Below, piece after piece: positions 54,414-62,666 of a stretch of 64,000 bases of DNA (the stretch's first letter is position 1; every line of letters starts with the position of its first letter). The notes below the pieces were generated by a model that was given only the letters and a program-made list of their open reading frames with translations, did not search any database and was not told where the DNA came from. The DNA lies in contig JAENZE010000006.1 in assembly GCA_016841425.1 (NCBI GenBank), positions 8,362 through 72,361 on the forward strand. The letters are read 5' to 3'. The position numbers and the translations under genes are program-made. Origin of the DNA: Syntrophomonas sp. Its GTDB lineage: Bacteria; Bacillota; Syntrophomonadia; Syntrophomonadales; Syntrophomonadaceae.

Positions 54414-55724
54414 CTATATTAGAAACAATTCTGAAAACTTACCCATTTCATCTATCGATCGTCCCACATAAGATTTATATCGAGATTTTTTATCTCTTAT
54501 TCGTGTTTCCAGGGGTGGTAAAATACCAAAATTAGCGTTTATGGGCTGAAAGCTCTTACTTTCGGAATTGCTGATAAAATCAAGCAAAGCTCCTATCATA
54601 GTAAACTTGGAAGGCACTACGGGTTTTTCCTGCTGCAGAATCCGAACCGCATTTAACCCTGCTATTAACCCGGTTGCAGCAGATTCCATATATCCTTCCA
54701 CCCCGGTAATCTGCCCGGCCAACAGAAGCCGGGGTATGGTTGTAAACTGCAGAGTAGGCTGCAGGACCAGGGGGCTGTTTATATAAGTATTGCGGTGCAT
54801 TACTCCATATCTAACAAATTCAGCCTTTTCCAGACCTGGAATCAACCTGAATACGTCTTGCTGTTCTCTCCATTTTAATCGGGTCTGAAATCCTACCAGC
54901 CCAAATACCTGCCCATCTTTATCCTCCTGACGAAGCTGCACTACGGCGTAAGGCTGCTCCTTACTCCCCGGTGCTTTGAGCCCCACTGGCCGCATAGGTC
55001 CATAACGCATGGTGTCTATGCCGCGGCCGGCCATTACTTCGATAGGCATACATCCATCAAATACCATCTGTTTATCTATGCTATGCCCCTGAAATGTGTC
55101 GGCTTCCAGCAATCTGCTGTAAAATAAATCATATTCCTGCCGGTTCATAGGGCAGTTATAATAATCATCTGTTCCCTTGCCATATCTAGAAGCTTTGAAT
55201 ACTCTGTCCAAATTAATGCTTTCGAAAGTTATACTGGGAGCTACGGCATCGTAAAAATACAAGTTTTCTTTTCCGGTCAGTTGCTGCAGTTTTTGTACCA
55301 GGGCATCTGATGTCAATGGCCCGGTTGCAATTATAGTGATACCCTGGCCTGGTATATCGGTAACTTCTTCCCGGACTATCTCAATGTTTGCCATACGGTT
55401 TATTTTTTCGGTAACTAGTTCAGAAAACAGTTTTCTGTCCACTGCCAATGCAGAACCTGCCGGAACTCTCACTTTATCGGCACAAGACAGTAAAAGCGAC
55501 CCTAACAGCCTCATCTCCTGCTTAAGCAATCCCTGAGCTGTATCTTCCAGGTCTGATTTCAGGGAATTACTGCAAACGAGTTCTGCCAGGTCGCCGGTTT
55601 GATGAACAGGGGTATTTTTTACTGGTCTCATTTCAAAAAGACGAACCTGGTACCCTCGGCTGGCAATAAGATATGCTGCTTCACTGCCAGCCAGGCCACC
55701 TCCTACAACATTTATATACTTCAC
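54414..55724 (-). CDS. trmFO: Methylenetetrahydrofolate--tRNA (uracil-5-)-methyltransferase TrmFO
   Basis: A 436-residue folate- and FAD-dependent enzyme that makes m5U54 in tRNA. FAD motif INVVGGGLAGSEAAYLIASRGYQVRLFEMRP, then VCSNSLKSD, the Cys-containing YYNCPMNRQEYDLFY, and GRGIDTMRYGPMRPVGL typical of TrmFO (formerly Gid). The GTG start overlaps the topA stop by four bases. It is 65 bp from xerC. Confidence 0.97.
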   Translation of the reverse strand: MKYINVVGGGLAGSEAAYLIASRGYQVRLFEMRPVKNTPVHQTGDLAELVCSNSLKSDLEDTAQGLLKQEMRLLGSLLLSCADKVRVPAGSALAVDRKLFSELVTEKINRMANIEIVREEVTDIPGQGITIIATGPLTSDALVQKLQQLTGKENLYFYDAVAPSITFESINLDRVFKASRYGKGTDDYYNCPMNRQEYDLFYSRLLEADTFQGHSIDKQMVFDGCMPIEVMAGRGIDTMRYGPMRPVGLKAPGSKEQPYAVVQLRQEDKDGQVFGLVGFQTRLKWREQQDVFRLIPGLEKAEFVRYGVMHRNTYINSPLVLQPTLQFTTIPRLLLAGQITGVEGYMESAATGLIAGLNAVRILQQEKPVVPSKFTMIGALLDFISNSESKSFQPINANFGILPPLETRIRDKKSRYKSYVGRSIDEMGKFSELFLI

Positions 55725-57799
55725 TCTTGATCATCCTTCTTAAAACCGCATCCGGCATTCTGACATATGATTTTAGTGTCGCTGTTTTTGCTGACTTTCT
55801 CAACCATAACATCTCCACACCGAGGGCATTTCTCCCCGGTCGGTTTATTCCAGGATCGGAAGTTACATTCTGGGTAATTGCTGCAACCATAGAACCGACG
55901 CCCTTTTTTACTTCTCAAGGCCACTATGGACCCACTGCAAAATGGGCAGCTGACTCCCACTTCCTCATTCATGGATTCGGTATGCCGACATTCAGGGAAA
56001 CCAGAACAGGCCAGGAACTTACCAAAACGACCATATTTAATCAGAAGAGGTCTTCCGCAGACAACACATTCTTTCCCTGCTTCTTCATCTTTAATCTCTA
56101 TCTTGTCTACCAATTCCTGGGCTTTTTCTATATCAGCAGAAAACGGCTCATAAAACTCTCGGATTACTTTTTTCCACTCCATGTTGCCATCGGCTACCTG
56201 ATCCAGCTCCTCCTCCATATGAGCAGTAAATTCTACTCCTACGACGTTGGAGAAATTATCCTTTAGCAGATCAACGACAATCATCCCTAGTTCAGTAGGC
56301 ACGAAATTTTTATTCTGTCTCTCCACATAATTCCGTCGCAAAATAGTGTCTATTATAGGAGCATAAGTACTGGGACGGCCGACATTCTTTTCCTCCAGCA
56401 GTTTGACCAGACTTGCTTCAGTAAATCTCGGAGGTGGTTGAGTAAAATGCTGCTCTGAATTGATCTCCTCAAGCACTACCTGCTGGCCCTTTTTAAGAGC
56501 AGGTATAGGGTTTTTGGTTTCTTCTTCCTCACTATCGTTATAAACTTTTTTATATCCGGGAAATTTCAATCTTGATGAGCTGGCCTTGAGTCCGTAGTGA
56601 CCTGCCTCTATATCCACAGCTATGGTATCGAATACCGCAGGGGTCATCTGGCTGGCTATAAACCTGTCCCATATGAGTTTGTACAAACGAAACTGATCCC
56701 GGGACAAATATTCTTTTATACTCTGAGGGGTTCTGGACACTGAAGTCGGTCTGATAGCCTCATGGGCATCTTGAGCGCTCTTCCGGCTCTTGAATTCATT
56801 GGCCTGGTCAGGGGCATAGTCTTTACCATAGAAAGACTCAATAAAATCCAGCGCTTCAGCCTGTGCTGAACTGGCCACCCTGGTGGAGTCGGTTCTCAGA
56901 TAAGTGATCAAACCTACTGTACCTTCCTTACCGATGGATAAACCTTCATATAATTCCTGCGCTACCCTCATAGTACGTTTAGCGTAGAAATTGAGCCTTT
57001 TAGATGCCTCCTGCTGCAGCGTGCTGGTGATAAAAGGAGGATTGGACCTTTTCCGTTTTTCCTTTTGCTCCACTTTAGCTACTTTCAGCTTAGCCCGATT
57101 CAATCCTAACGTAATCACATCTTTTTCCTGTTCCGATTTAATCTCCAGTCTTTCATTCTTATATAAGGCCACCCTGGCGGTAAAGGTATTTTCCTTATTA
57201 TCGGCCAGGATAGCTTCCATGGTCCAGTATTCTACTGCTTGAAAGTTTTTGATCTCTTCCTCCCGTTCACAGATAAGTCTTACCGCCACCGACTGCACTC
57301 TGCCGGCGCTTAAACCTTTCCTGACTTTACTCCACAGCAGGGGACTCAAATTATAACCGACCAGACGATCCAAAATTCTTCTAGCCTGTTGAGCGTTTAC
57401 CCGATTCATATCGATGGGCCTGGCTCTTTTGATAGCATTTTTTACCGCGTCTTTTGTTATTTCGTGAAACTCTATCCGACAGGCAGAGCCTTCCGGAATT
57501 TTCATGGCAGTCTGCAGATGCCAGGCTATAGCTTCACCTTCTCTATCCGGGTCTGTAGCCAGCAGCACTTTGGCAGCTTTTTGGGACTCATCTTTTATTT
57601 CTTTTAATACGTCACCTTTACCCCTTATTGTTATATACCGGGGTTCAAAATCATTTTGCACATCTATCCCCAGCTTACTCTTGGGCAGATCCTTTACATG
57701 CCCTACCGAAGCCTTAATTTTATAATTCTTACCCAGGAATTTACCAAGTGTTTTGGCCTTGGCAGCCGACTCAACTATTATTAAAGTATTACCCGCCAA
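55721..57799 (-). CDS. topA: DNA topoisomerase I
   Basis: A type IA topoisomerase of 692 residues that relaxes negative supercoils. TOPRIM domain (LIIVESAAKAKTLGKFLG; TDPDREGEAIAWHL), the active-site Tyr in GLITYLRTDSTRVA, and three C-terminal Cys4 zinc fingers (~570-695, CVVCGRPLLIKYGRFGKFLAC..., CPFCSGS..., CPRCGDV...). I start at TTG 57799, six bases after GAGGTG, because the N-terminus then aligns with Bacillus TopA; the GTG three codons upstream overlaps the ribosome site. Follows dprA after 32 bp. Confidence 0.97.
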   Translation of the reverse strand: MAGNTLIIVESAAKAKTLGKFLGKNYKIKASVGHVKDLPKSKLGIDVQNDFEPRYITIRGKGDVLKEIKDESQKAAKVLLATDPDREGEAIAWHLQTAMKIPEGSACRIEFHEITKDAVKNAIKRARPIDMNRVNAQQARRILDRLVGYNLSPLLWSKVRKGLSAGRVQSVAVRLICEREEEIKNFQAVEYWTMEAILADNKENTFTARVALYKNERLEIKSEQEKDVITLGLNRAKLKVAKVEQKEKRKRSNPPFITSTLQQEASKRLNFYAKRTMRVAQELYEGLSIGKEGTVGLITYLRTDSTRVASSAQAEALDFIESFYGKDYAPDQANEFKSRKSAQDAHEAIRPTSVSRTPQSIKEYLSRDQFRLYKLIWDRFIASQMTPAVFDTIAVDIEAGHYGLKASSSRLKFPGYKKVYNDSEEEETKNPIPALKKGQQVVLEEINSEQHFTQPPPRFTEASLVKLLEEKNVGRPSTYAPIIDTILRRNYVERQNKNFVPTELGMIVVDLLKDNFSNVVGVEFTAHMEEELDQVADGNMEWKKVIREFYEPFSADIEKAQELVDKIEIKDEEAGKECVVCGRPLLIKYGRFGKFLACSGFPECRHTESMNEEVGVSCPFCSGSIVALRSKKGRRFYGCSNYPECNFRSWNKPTGEKCPRCGDVMVEKVSKNSDTKIICQNAGCGFKKDDQE

Positions 57800-57831
57800 T
57801 AATATCACCTCTCCGTGTTACAACATTCTAA

Positions 57832-58923
57832 TTAAAGCTTTACATAGTAATTACCCGGTAATGATTGTACTATACCTCTGAGTTCAAGATTAAGCATCAA
57901 AGAACTAAGCTGGCCAATAGCATAACCGGTTATATTTAACAATCTATCAAAATGACATGGTTCGCAACTCATACTCTCAATTATCACTGATTCTTCCTTA
58001 TCGAGCAACAACAATTCTTCCTGATTAACATCTTTTGGGTGCAGATTGGCTTCCAAATCATAATATTCTTGTAGTATATCCATTATTCCAGTCGTTAATA
58101 TGGCCCCCTGTTTGATCAAGTTATTGGTCCCGGCACTAGCCGGGCTGGTAATAGGTCCCGGTACTGCAAAGACATCCTTACCCTGCTCCAGAGCAAAATC
58201 AGCTGTTATCAAAGCTCCGCTTTTCGACCGCGCCTCTACCACTACCACACCACGAGACAGCCCTGATATAATACGGTTTCTCATAGGAAAATGTGCGGGG
58301 TCGGGGCTGCTTCCAGGTGGAAATTCGCTTATTACCAAGCCATCACTGCATATATGTTCATATAATTGCTTATTTTCACGAGGATAAACTACATCGATTC
58401 CGCTGCCTAGTACTGCTATAGTACTCCCCTTGTTGTCCAGTGCCCCCTGATGTGCTTCCCGGTCTATACCCCTGGCCATACCACTAACTACGGTGACATT
58501 ATATTCAGCTAAAGACTGCCCTAGTTCCCGAGCGATCTTTTTACCATATGTAGTGGCAGCACGAGCTCCAACAACAGCCATAGAAAAACTGCCGGCAGCT
58601 GCCAGACTACCGCGGTAATAAATAATAGCCGGTGGATTATGTATATTTCTTAATGCTTCTGGATAAGAACTTTCATCCAAGGCAGACAGCTCGATCCCCC
58701 TGGCTTCCAGGTCATACAGATAGGCTAGAGGGTCTATCCTGCTCCTTACCGCTGATATTTCATCAACCACAAAAGCTGGTAAAACATCTCTCATCTTGGA
58801 GGTATTATGGTTTAAGAATCTGCTATAGCTCCCAACCTCCTGATTAATTTTTAATAGACTTCGCTGTCCTAATCCTCTAATGGAATGCAGTACACATAGG
58901 GCAGCCTTTTCATGTCTCTCCAT
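57832..58923 (-). CDS. dprA: DNA-processing protein DprA/Smf
   Basis: A 363-residue protein that loads RecA on incoming single-stranded DNA in transformation. The Rossmann-like domain carries FSMAVVGARAATTYGKKIARELG, VVSGMARGIDREAHQGAL and HFPMRNRIISGLSRGVVVVEA; a C-terminal winged helix (~300-363) closes it. ATG 58923 has GAGGTG six bases upstream; a GTG at 58932 is the longer alternative. A TTGACA/AAATAT pair (58964-58936) lies so close that a transcript from it would start at the ribosome site, so I do not annotate it as a promoter. Confidence 0.95.
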   Translation of the reverse strand: MERHEKAALCVLHSIRGLGQRSLLKINQEVGSYSRFLNHNTSKMRDVLPAFVVDEISAVRSRIDPLAYLYDLEARGIELSALDESSYPEALRNIHNPPAIIYYRGSLAAAGSFSMAVVGARAATTYGKKIARELGQSLAEYNVTVVSGMARGIDREAHQGALDNKGSTIAVLGSGIDVVYPRENKQLYEHICSDGLVISEFPPGSSPDPAHFPMRNRIISGLSRGVVVVEARSKSGALITADFALEQGKDVFAVPGPITSPASAGTNNLIKQGAILTTGIMDILQEYYDLEANLHPKDVNQEELLLLDKEESVIIESMSCEPCHFDRLLNITGYAIGQLSSLMLNLELRGIVQSLPGNYYVKL

Positions 58924-58992
58924 ACGAAGCACCTCATATTTACTTTTTTTAGATGATATGTCAAATTGTTTCAGAATACAAGCTTTCCCTTG

Positions 58993-59060
58993 GTGTCAGG
59001 CATAACTTTTAGCTGTTATGATAGATTTAGAAATTAGTTAATAAATTAGTGTCTGGCACC
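58993..59060. repeat. Remnants of a GTGTCAGGCAC-type repeat upstream of dprA
   Basis: Two related pieces, gtgtcaggcataactttt (58993-59010) and gtgtctggcacc (59049-59060), lie 38 bases apart. The first matches 14 of 16 bases of gtcaggcacaacttat at 61036-61051 on the far side of the methyltransferase island. They look like dispersed repeat copies or ends of an insertion. Confidence 0.45.
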
Positions 59061-59134
59061 ATAAATTGGTGATGTAACAAATGCATCCTCAGGGCAAAAT
59101 AAGCATGAATCATTTTTCGAAAGGAGTTGATTTT

Positions 59135-59323
59135 TTGATAGCTGGACTGATGGATTATAAAAACTCAGCGATGAAAAAAATGATGCAGCAGGATAAGGTA
59201 GATCCAGGAACTTTCAGTTTTCTTGAACCTGGATGGTGGGCACTCCATGCTACAGTAATTACCGCTATATGGGTAGTGGCAGATAGAATGGCTAAAAATT
59301 CGAGCCACCGGAATGGCGTTTAA
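59135..59323 (+). CDS. Small hypothetical membrane protein
   Basis: A 62-residue plus-strand protein starting at TTG 59135, which follows AAAGGAG by eight bases; upstream in-frame ATGs at 59081 and 59105 have no ribosome site. The sequence has a hydrophilic helix (MDYKNSAMKKMMQQDKVDPG) and one hydrophobic segment (GWWALHATVITAIWVVADRM), ending with a basic tail. I do not recognise a family. It runs against the surrounding genes and sits in the accessory island between dprA and sigG. Confidence 0.5.
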   Translation: MIAGLMDYKNSAMKKMMQQDKVDPGTFSFLEPGWWALHATVITAIWVVADRMAKNSSHRNGV

Positions 59324-59508
59324 TCGGGGAGGGATTTCGTATTTATAGCATTAAACCTATCAATTATATAAACCATAGAGTGCAAATGCCGCTCCGAACT
59401 GAAGACCTTCTTGATGAAAACGTATTTGAGGACGTTTGGCTGCCTTTAGGTGATAATCCAGAAACAGATATTTTCCGTCTTATGGAGCAGAACCGGCTGA
59501 GCAAATAG
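59296..59508 (+). pseudogene. Fragment of an unknown gene (no usable start)
   Basis: An open stretch of 70 codons ending at TAG 59508, in another frame from the preceding small gene and overlapping its end. It encodes PPEWRLIGEGFRIYSIKPIN and continues ...LRTEDLLDENVFEDVWLPLG. The frame is closed upstream by TAA at 59293-59295 with no ATG, GTG or TTG before the codon at 59386 (ATG, 40 residues). It looks like the C-terminal remnant of a gene truncated by rearrangement; a short real gene from 59386 is the alternative. Confidence 0.4.
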
Positions 59509-59515
59509 GAACCGT

Positions 59516-59572
59516 GGGAAACGGGGACAGGTTCCTTTTCCTGGTGGGAAAAGGAACCTGTCCCCGTTTCCC
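59516..59572. repeat. Perfect 24-bp palindromic element with 9-base loop
   Basis: Left arm 59516-59539 (gggaaacggggacaggttcc plus tttt) and right arm 59549-59572 are perfect reverse complements around cctggtggg. It sits between the stop of the gene fragment (7 bases away) and the stop of the DNA methyltransferase (4 bases away), so it could also act as a two-way RNA hairpin, but it has no T tract. Shares the GGGGAC...GTTC core with 61294-61410 and 18442-18472. Confidence 0.95.
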
Positions 59573-59576
59573 ATTA

Positions 59577-60971
59577 TTATTTCAGTACTTGCAGGGTGCT
59601 TACACCAAAAATATCGTATACTTTTACTGCTATTCGATATTCGTTTATTTTAGGGACCTGAAGCTTGATGCTGAGAGGTATTGAATCATCATATACCTTC
59701 TTATTCCTTAGTACCTGTACATCTGAATGAAATATATTTCCGTCATAATTCAAGTCCACTTCCCAGAAATCAATTAAGTTCTTAAAATTCCATTTTTCAT
59801 TTAATGCGGTAAGGTTTGATTCCTGTGGTTCATAATCTTCAATAACCAGCAGCAGAAGGGTTGAATTCTCATTGACTACTTGCACCGAAAAATCAATTTT
59901 CAAATAATTTTGCTGACGTTGAGGAGGTTGAACATCATCATTTATCTCCTCTATTCTAAAAGGCCTTCCGCCCTGTTTAATCAGCCTTTCCAGAGATGTT
60001 TGGATTGCTATGGAACTTTCATCACAGATTATCCACTGTCGTCCCAGTTCCTGACTCACTGAAGCCATGGTTCCGGAACCAGCATAGAAGTCTGCCACCA
60101 GGGACCCCTGATCTGATGCTGCTAAGATAATCCTTTTAAGCAGTGCCTCAGGTTTCTGAGTAGGAAATTTCAAATTTTCAGCGGCGGTAGGACTCAATAT
60201 CTTATTTATATCCGTCCACCAATCCTGCATTAAAGCCCCTTCTTGATGAAGTTGATATTTGTCTCCCTTAACTCTGGTTAATCCTCTTTCCAGGGTGCCT
60301 GCTGTATAAGGCCGATACTGGGGGTGGAAAATATATTCCTTACCCTTCCCATACCATAAAATCATATCATGCTTACGATGAAAGTGCCTCTTGGTACCAC
60401 TTCCTCCACCGTAACACCATACAATTTCATTAATAAAATTGTATGGAGAAAATATTTCATCGAGAAGAATCTTTACATAATGGCTGATATGCCAGTCCAG
60501 ATGAACAAACAAGCTGCCTTTCGCCGAAAGTAATTCCTTCATCTTCTTTAAACGAGGGTAGATATGGTCAAGATATTCCTCCCTGCCCTCAGATCCGTGA
60601 TCTAAAAAAACTGGCCTGCTGATGTAATCACTGGTGTCACTGACAGTATCTTTAATTTTAACCGTGGAATTATAAGCACTAGAACTTAGATAAGGCGGAT
60701 CAATATAAATAAGGTCAAAAGACTCCCGGTATCCATTATTGATTAAGTAATTCATAAGCTGAAGGTTATCAGCCCGAAAAATCCTGCCGTTGGGTTCTTC
60801 CCTTCTTGCAGGATCCGGTTTTTGTATCCAGAGATCAAAAATAGAATCGTAGCTGGAGGCCTGGCAGGGATTAACAAATTCGATAGTCTGGTGTTTTATT
60901 CCTTCTGCAGCAGGTTGAATATTGTTTGTCTTGCCATCCCACACCAGTCTAACCTTATCTTTATTAAGCAC
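59577..60971 (-). CDS. Site-specific DNA methyltransferase, beta class (orphan)
   Basis: A 464-residue adenine- or cytosine-N4 methyltransferase. The catalytic motif IV DPPY is in FDLIYIDPPYLSSSAYNS (~90) and comes before the AdoMet motif I DFYAGSGTMASVSQELGR (~295), the permuted beta order seen in type III Mod and related enzymes. A target-recognition region lies between (EIVWCYGGGSGTKRHFHRKHDMILWYGKG, ~185-215). The C-terminal ~120 residues look like an added beta-rich domain. No restriction gene is adjacent. GTG start nine bases after GAGGAG. Probably acquired; flanked by palindromes and repeats. Confidence 0.88.
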   Translation of the reverse strand: MLNKDKVRLVWDGKTNNIQPAAEGIKHQTIEFVNPCQASSYDSIFDLWIQKPDPARREEPNGRIFRADNLQLMNYLINNGYRESFDLIYIDPPYLSSSAYNSTVKIKDTVSDTSDYISRPVFLDHGSEGREEYLDHIYPRLKKMKELLSAKGSLFVHLDWHISHYVKILLDEIFSPYNFINEIVWCYGGGSGTKRHFHRKHDMILWYGKGKEYIFHPQYRPYTAGTLERGLTRVKGDKYQLHQEGALMQDWWTDINKILSPTAAENLKFPTQKPEALLKRIILAASDQGSLVADFYAGSGTMASVSQELGRQWIICDESSIAIQTSLERLIKQGGRPFRIEEINDDVQPPQRQQNYLKIDFSVQVVNENSTLLLLVIEDYEPQESNLTALNEKWNFKNLIDFWEVDLNYDGNIFHSDVQVLRNKKVYDDSIPLSIKLQVPKINEYRIAVKVYDIFGVSTLQVLK

Positions 60972-61417
60972 TCAATTATTCTCCTCAAAGATTTTATTAT
61001 AATCTAAAAGAAGTTTACCATAAAACCGTAAAGGGGTCAGGCACAACTTATTAACTCAACCAAACATGTCTGCATGACACAAGAGCAGACGAAAATTGTA
61101 CGGATGAATACTTAAGACCGCTTGGGTCCGGTCTTACTTTCTCCATATAAGTTAGCTAGTGATGGTTTAGATTGATGGGCTAAAACAAGTTATGTTCACG
61201 CTAAAAGAATCGCCTTTATCCCCCTGCGCTAACCTTAAGCTTTCATCCCCAAGAAGCTATTTTGGTATTAACTTTCGCAGATGGTATTCCAGGTGCGACA
61301 GTGCGACATGCGACAGGGGACGGTTCTCCATTGTCGCATTTTACGGGCTGAATATCATCAGAAAAGAATAAATGCGACAATGGAGAACCGTCCCCTGTCG
61401 CACTGTCGCATTTAACT
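60972..61417. other. Gene-free stretch: weak promoter, hairpin and large palindrome
   Basis: No gene is seen. On the minus strand TATAAT at 60996-61001 is a good -10 box for the methyltransferase, but the -35 (TTTATG) is weak. A ggggtcaggcacaactt repeat lies at 61033-61049, an 8-bp hairpin (taagaccg/cggtctta) at 61113-61136, and the large palindrome at 61294-61410. About 160 bases between the last two show nothing. Confidence 0.55.
61294..61410. repeat. Large palindromic element with GGGGACGGTTCTCC core
   Basis: Perfect 32-bp arms at 61310-61341 (starting gcgacaggggacggttct) and 61370-61401, separated by a 28-base loop, extended by tgcgacagt / actgtcgca with an extra 7-base atgcgac on the left side. 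The motif tgcgac occurs repeatedly. It ends eight bases from the stop of the 45-residue gene behind sigG. Such elements are dispersed in many Clostridia and resemble REP sequences mobilised by Y1-type transposases, though no such gene is present here. Confidence 0.9.
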
Positions 61418-61555
61418 TTATTTGTATTCTAATTCCAGTTTAACAAGATTATCTGGTGTAAAGGCCTGTTGATCGGCATAATAATAATTAGTAATTGGAA
61501 TCAGCAGTGTGAATATTATCGCTACCAGTGCCACCAGCAGCAGATTTCTTGCCAT
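61418..61555 (-). CDS. 45-residue membrane/secreted peptide behind sigG
   Basis: ATG 61555 follows AGGAGGG by eight bases and the frame ends at TAA 61418, giving MARNLLLVALVAIIFTLLIP followed by TNYYYADQQAFTPDNLVKLELEYK. It has a typical hydrophobic helix or uncleaved signal (residues 5-20) and a short outside tail. It begins 18 bases after the sigG stop and is probably co-transcribed with it. I do not recognise a family; a forespore function is possible only by position. Confidence 0.65.
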   Translation of the reverse strand: MARNLLLVALVAIIFTLLIPITNYYYADQQAFTPDNLVKLELEYK

Positions 61556-61573
61556 CCCTCTGGCCCTCCTTTG

Positions 61574-62347
61574 TTAGATATGTTTTTTCAACTGCTTTAA
61601 CGCGGCTTTTTCCAGCCGTGATACCTGAGCCTGGGATATGCCTATCTCATCGGCTACTTCCATCTGAGTTTTTCCGGCGAAAAACCGCAAATTAACTATA
61701 TGTTTCTCTCTGTCATTTAGTTTTTTCATAGCTTCTTTAATTGCGATTTCCTCCAGCCACATTTCATCAGTGTTCTTGTCATCACTGATTTGATCCATTA
61801 CCAGAATTGGATCTCCTCCATCATTATATATGGGCTCAAATAAGGAAACCGGTTCCTGTATGGCATCCAGGGCAAATACCACTTCTTCCCGGGCTATGTC
61901 TAATTCCCGGGCAATTTGATTAATAGACGGTTCTGCCTCGTTAGCATTAACCAATTTTTCCCTTACCTGCAGGGCTTTATAAGCAATATCACGGAGCGAT
62001 CTGGAAACCCGCACGGCATTGTTATCCCTTAGATACCGCCTGATCTCTCCTATTACCATGGGTACTGCATAGGTTGAAAATCTTACATTCTGCCCCAGAT
62101 CAAAATTGTCAATGGCTTTTATCAATCCTATACATCCTACCTGAAACAAATCGTCTACGTACTCGCCCCTATTGCTGAATCTTTGAATTACACTCAGCAC
62201 CAATCTTAAATTGCCCTGTATAAGTGTTTCCCTGGCTTCGTTATCACCTTCCTGCATCTGCGCAAATAATACTCTCATTTTTTCATTCTTTAATACTGGA
62301 AGTTTGGAAGTATTAACTCCACAAATCTCCACCTTGTTTGTCAACAC
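61574..62347 (-). CDS. sigG: Sporulation sigma factor SigG
   Basis: Late forespore sigma factor, 257 residues. The start NKVEICGVNTSKLPVLKNEKMRVLFAQMQ contains the SigG-specific NKVEICGV(N/D)TSKLPVL block; region 2 is LRLVLSVIQRFSNRGEYVDDLFQVGCIGLIKAIDNFDLGQNVRFSTYAVPMVIGEIRRYLRDNN and region 4 KTQMEVADEIGISQAQVSRLEKAALKQLKK. Starts at GTG 62347 or the next codon TTG. As in Bacillus it follows spoIIGA-sigE. Confidence 0.97.
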   Translation of the reverse strand: MLTNKVEICGVNTSKLPVLKNEKMRVLFAQMQEGDNEARETLIQGNLRLVLSVIQRFSNRGEYVDDLFQVGCIGLIKAIDNFDLGQNVRFSTYAVPMVIGEIRRYLRDNNAVRVSRSLRDIAYKALQVREKLVNANEAEPSINQIARELDIAREEVVFALDAIQEPVSLFEPIYNDGGDPILVMDQISDDKNTDEMWLEEIAIKEAMKKLNDREKHIVNLRFFAGKTQMEVADEIGISQAQVSRLEKAALKQLKKHI

Positions 62348-62666
62348 CTACCACATCCCCTGCCAAGTTTAATTATTCAAGGGTATCTTTACGTTTTTTG
62401 CTTTGCTGGATTAACAAAAAGGCTTTTTTTAATTATTTACGCTTATATTAGAAATTATTCTGCAAAACGGTATCAAGGGCAATTCTCAGCTTAAATATAT
62501 ATTAAAATATTGCTTTTCAAGACGGTCGCTTATTAATGATTACCCTCAGCGTATGGGAGGCTAACCGCTCCCCCCTGAACGCCGAGCCAAGCAACAGATG
62601 GTATTATTGGGCGACGGAGTAGGCGGAGATAGCTGTTAATTTGTGTTATGCACTGAAGTTTTTCAA
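62348..62666. other. Intergenic stretch between sigE and sigG
   Basis: No gene is seen in these 319 bases. Near sigE a GC-rich hairpin (62549-62582; GCGT...ACGC enclosing GGGAG...CTCCC) could end or pause the spoIIGA-sigE transcript but lacks a T tract. The half next to sigG is AT-rich, as for a promoter region; I could not match a SigF-type (GYATA...GG) or SigG-type promoter with confidence. Confidence 0.4.

Noticed and set aside
58936-58964. TTGACA-N17-AAATAT as the dprA promoter
   Set aside because: The expected start falls on the ribosome site, so it would give a leader too short to use it.
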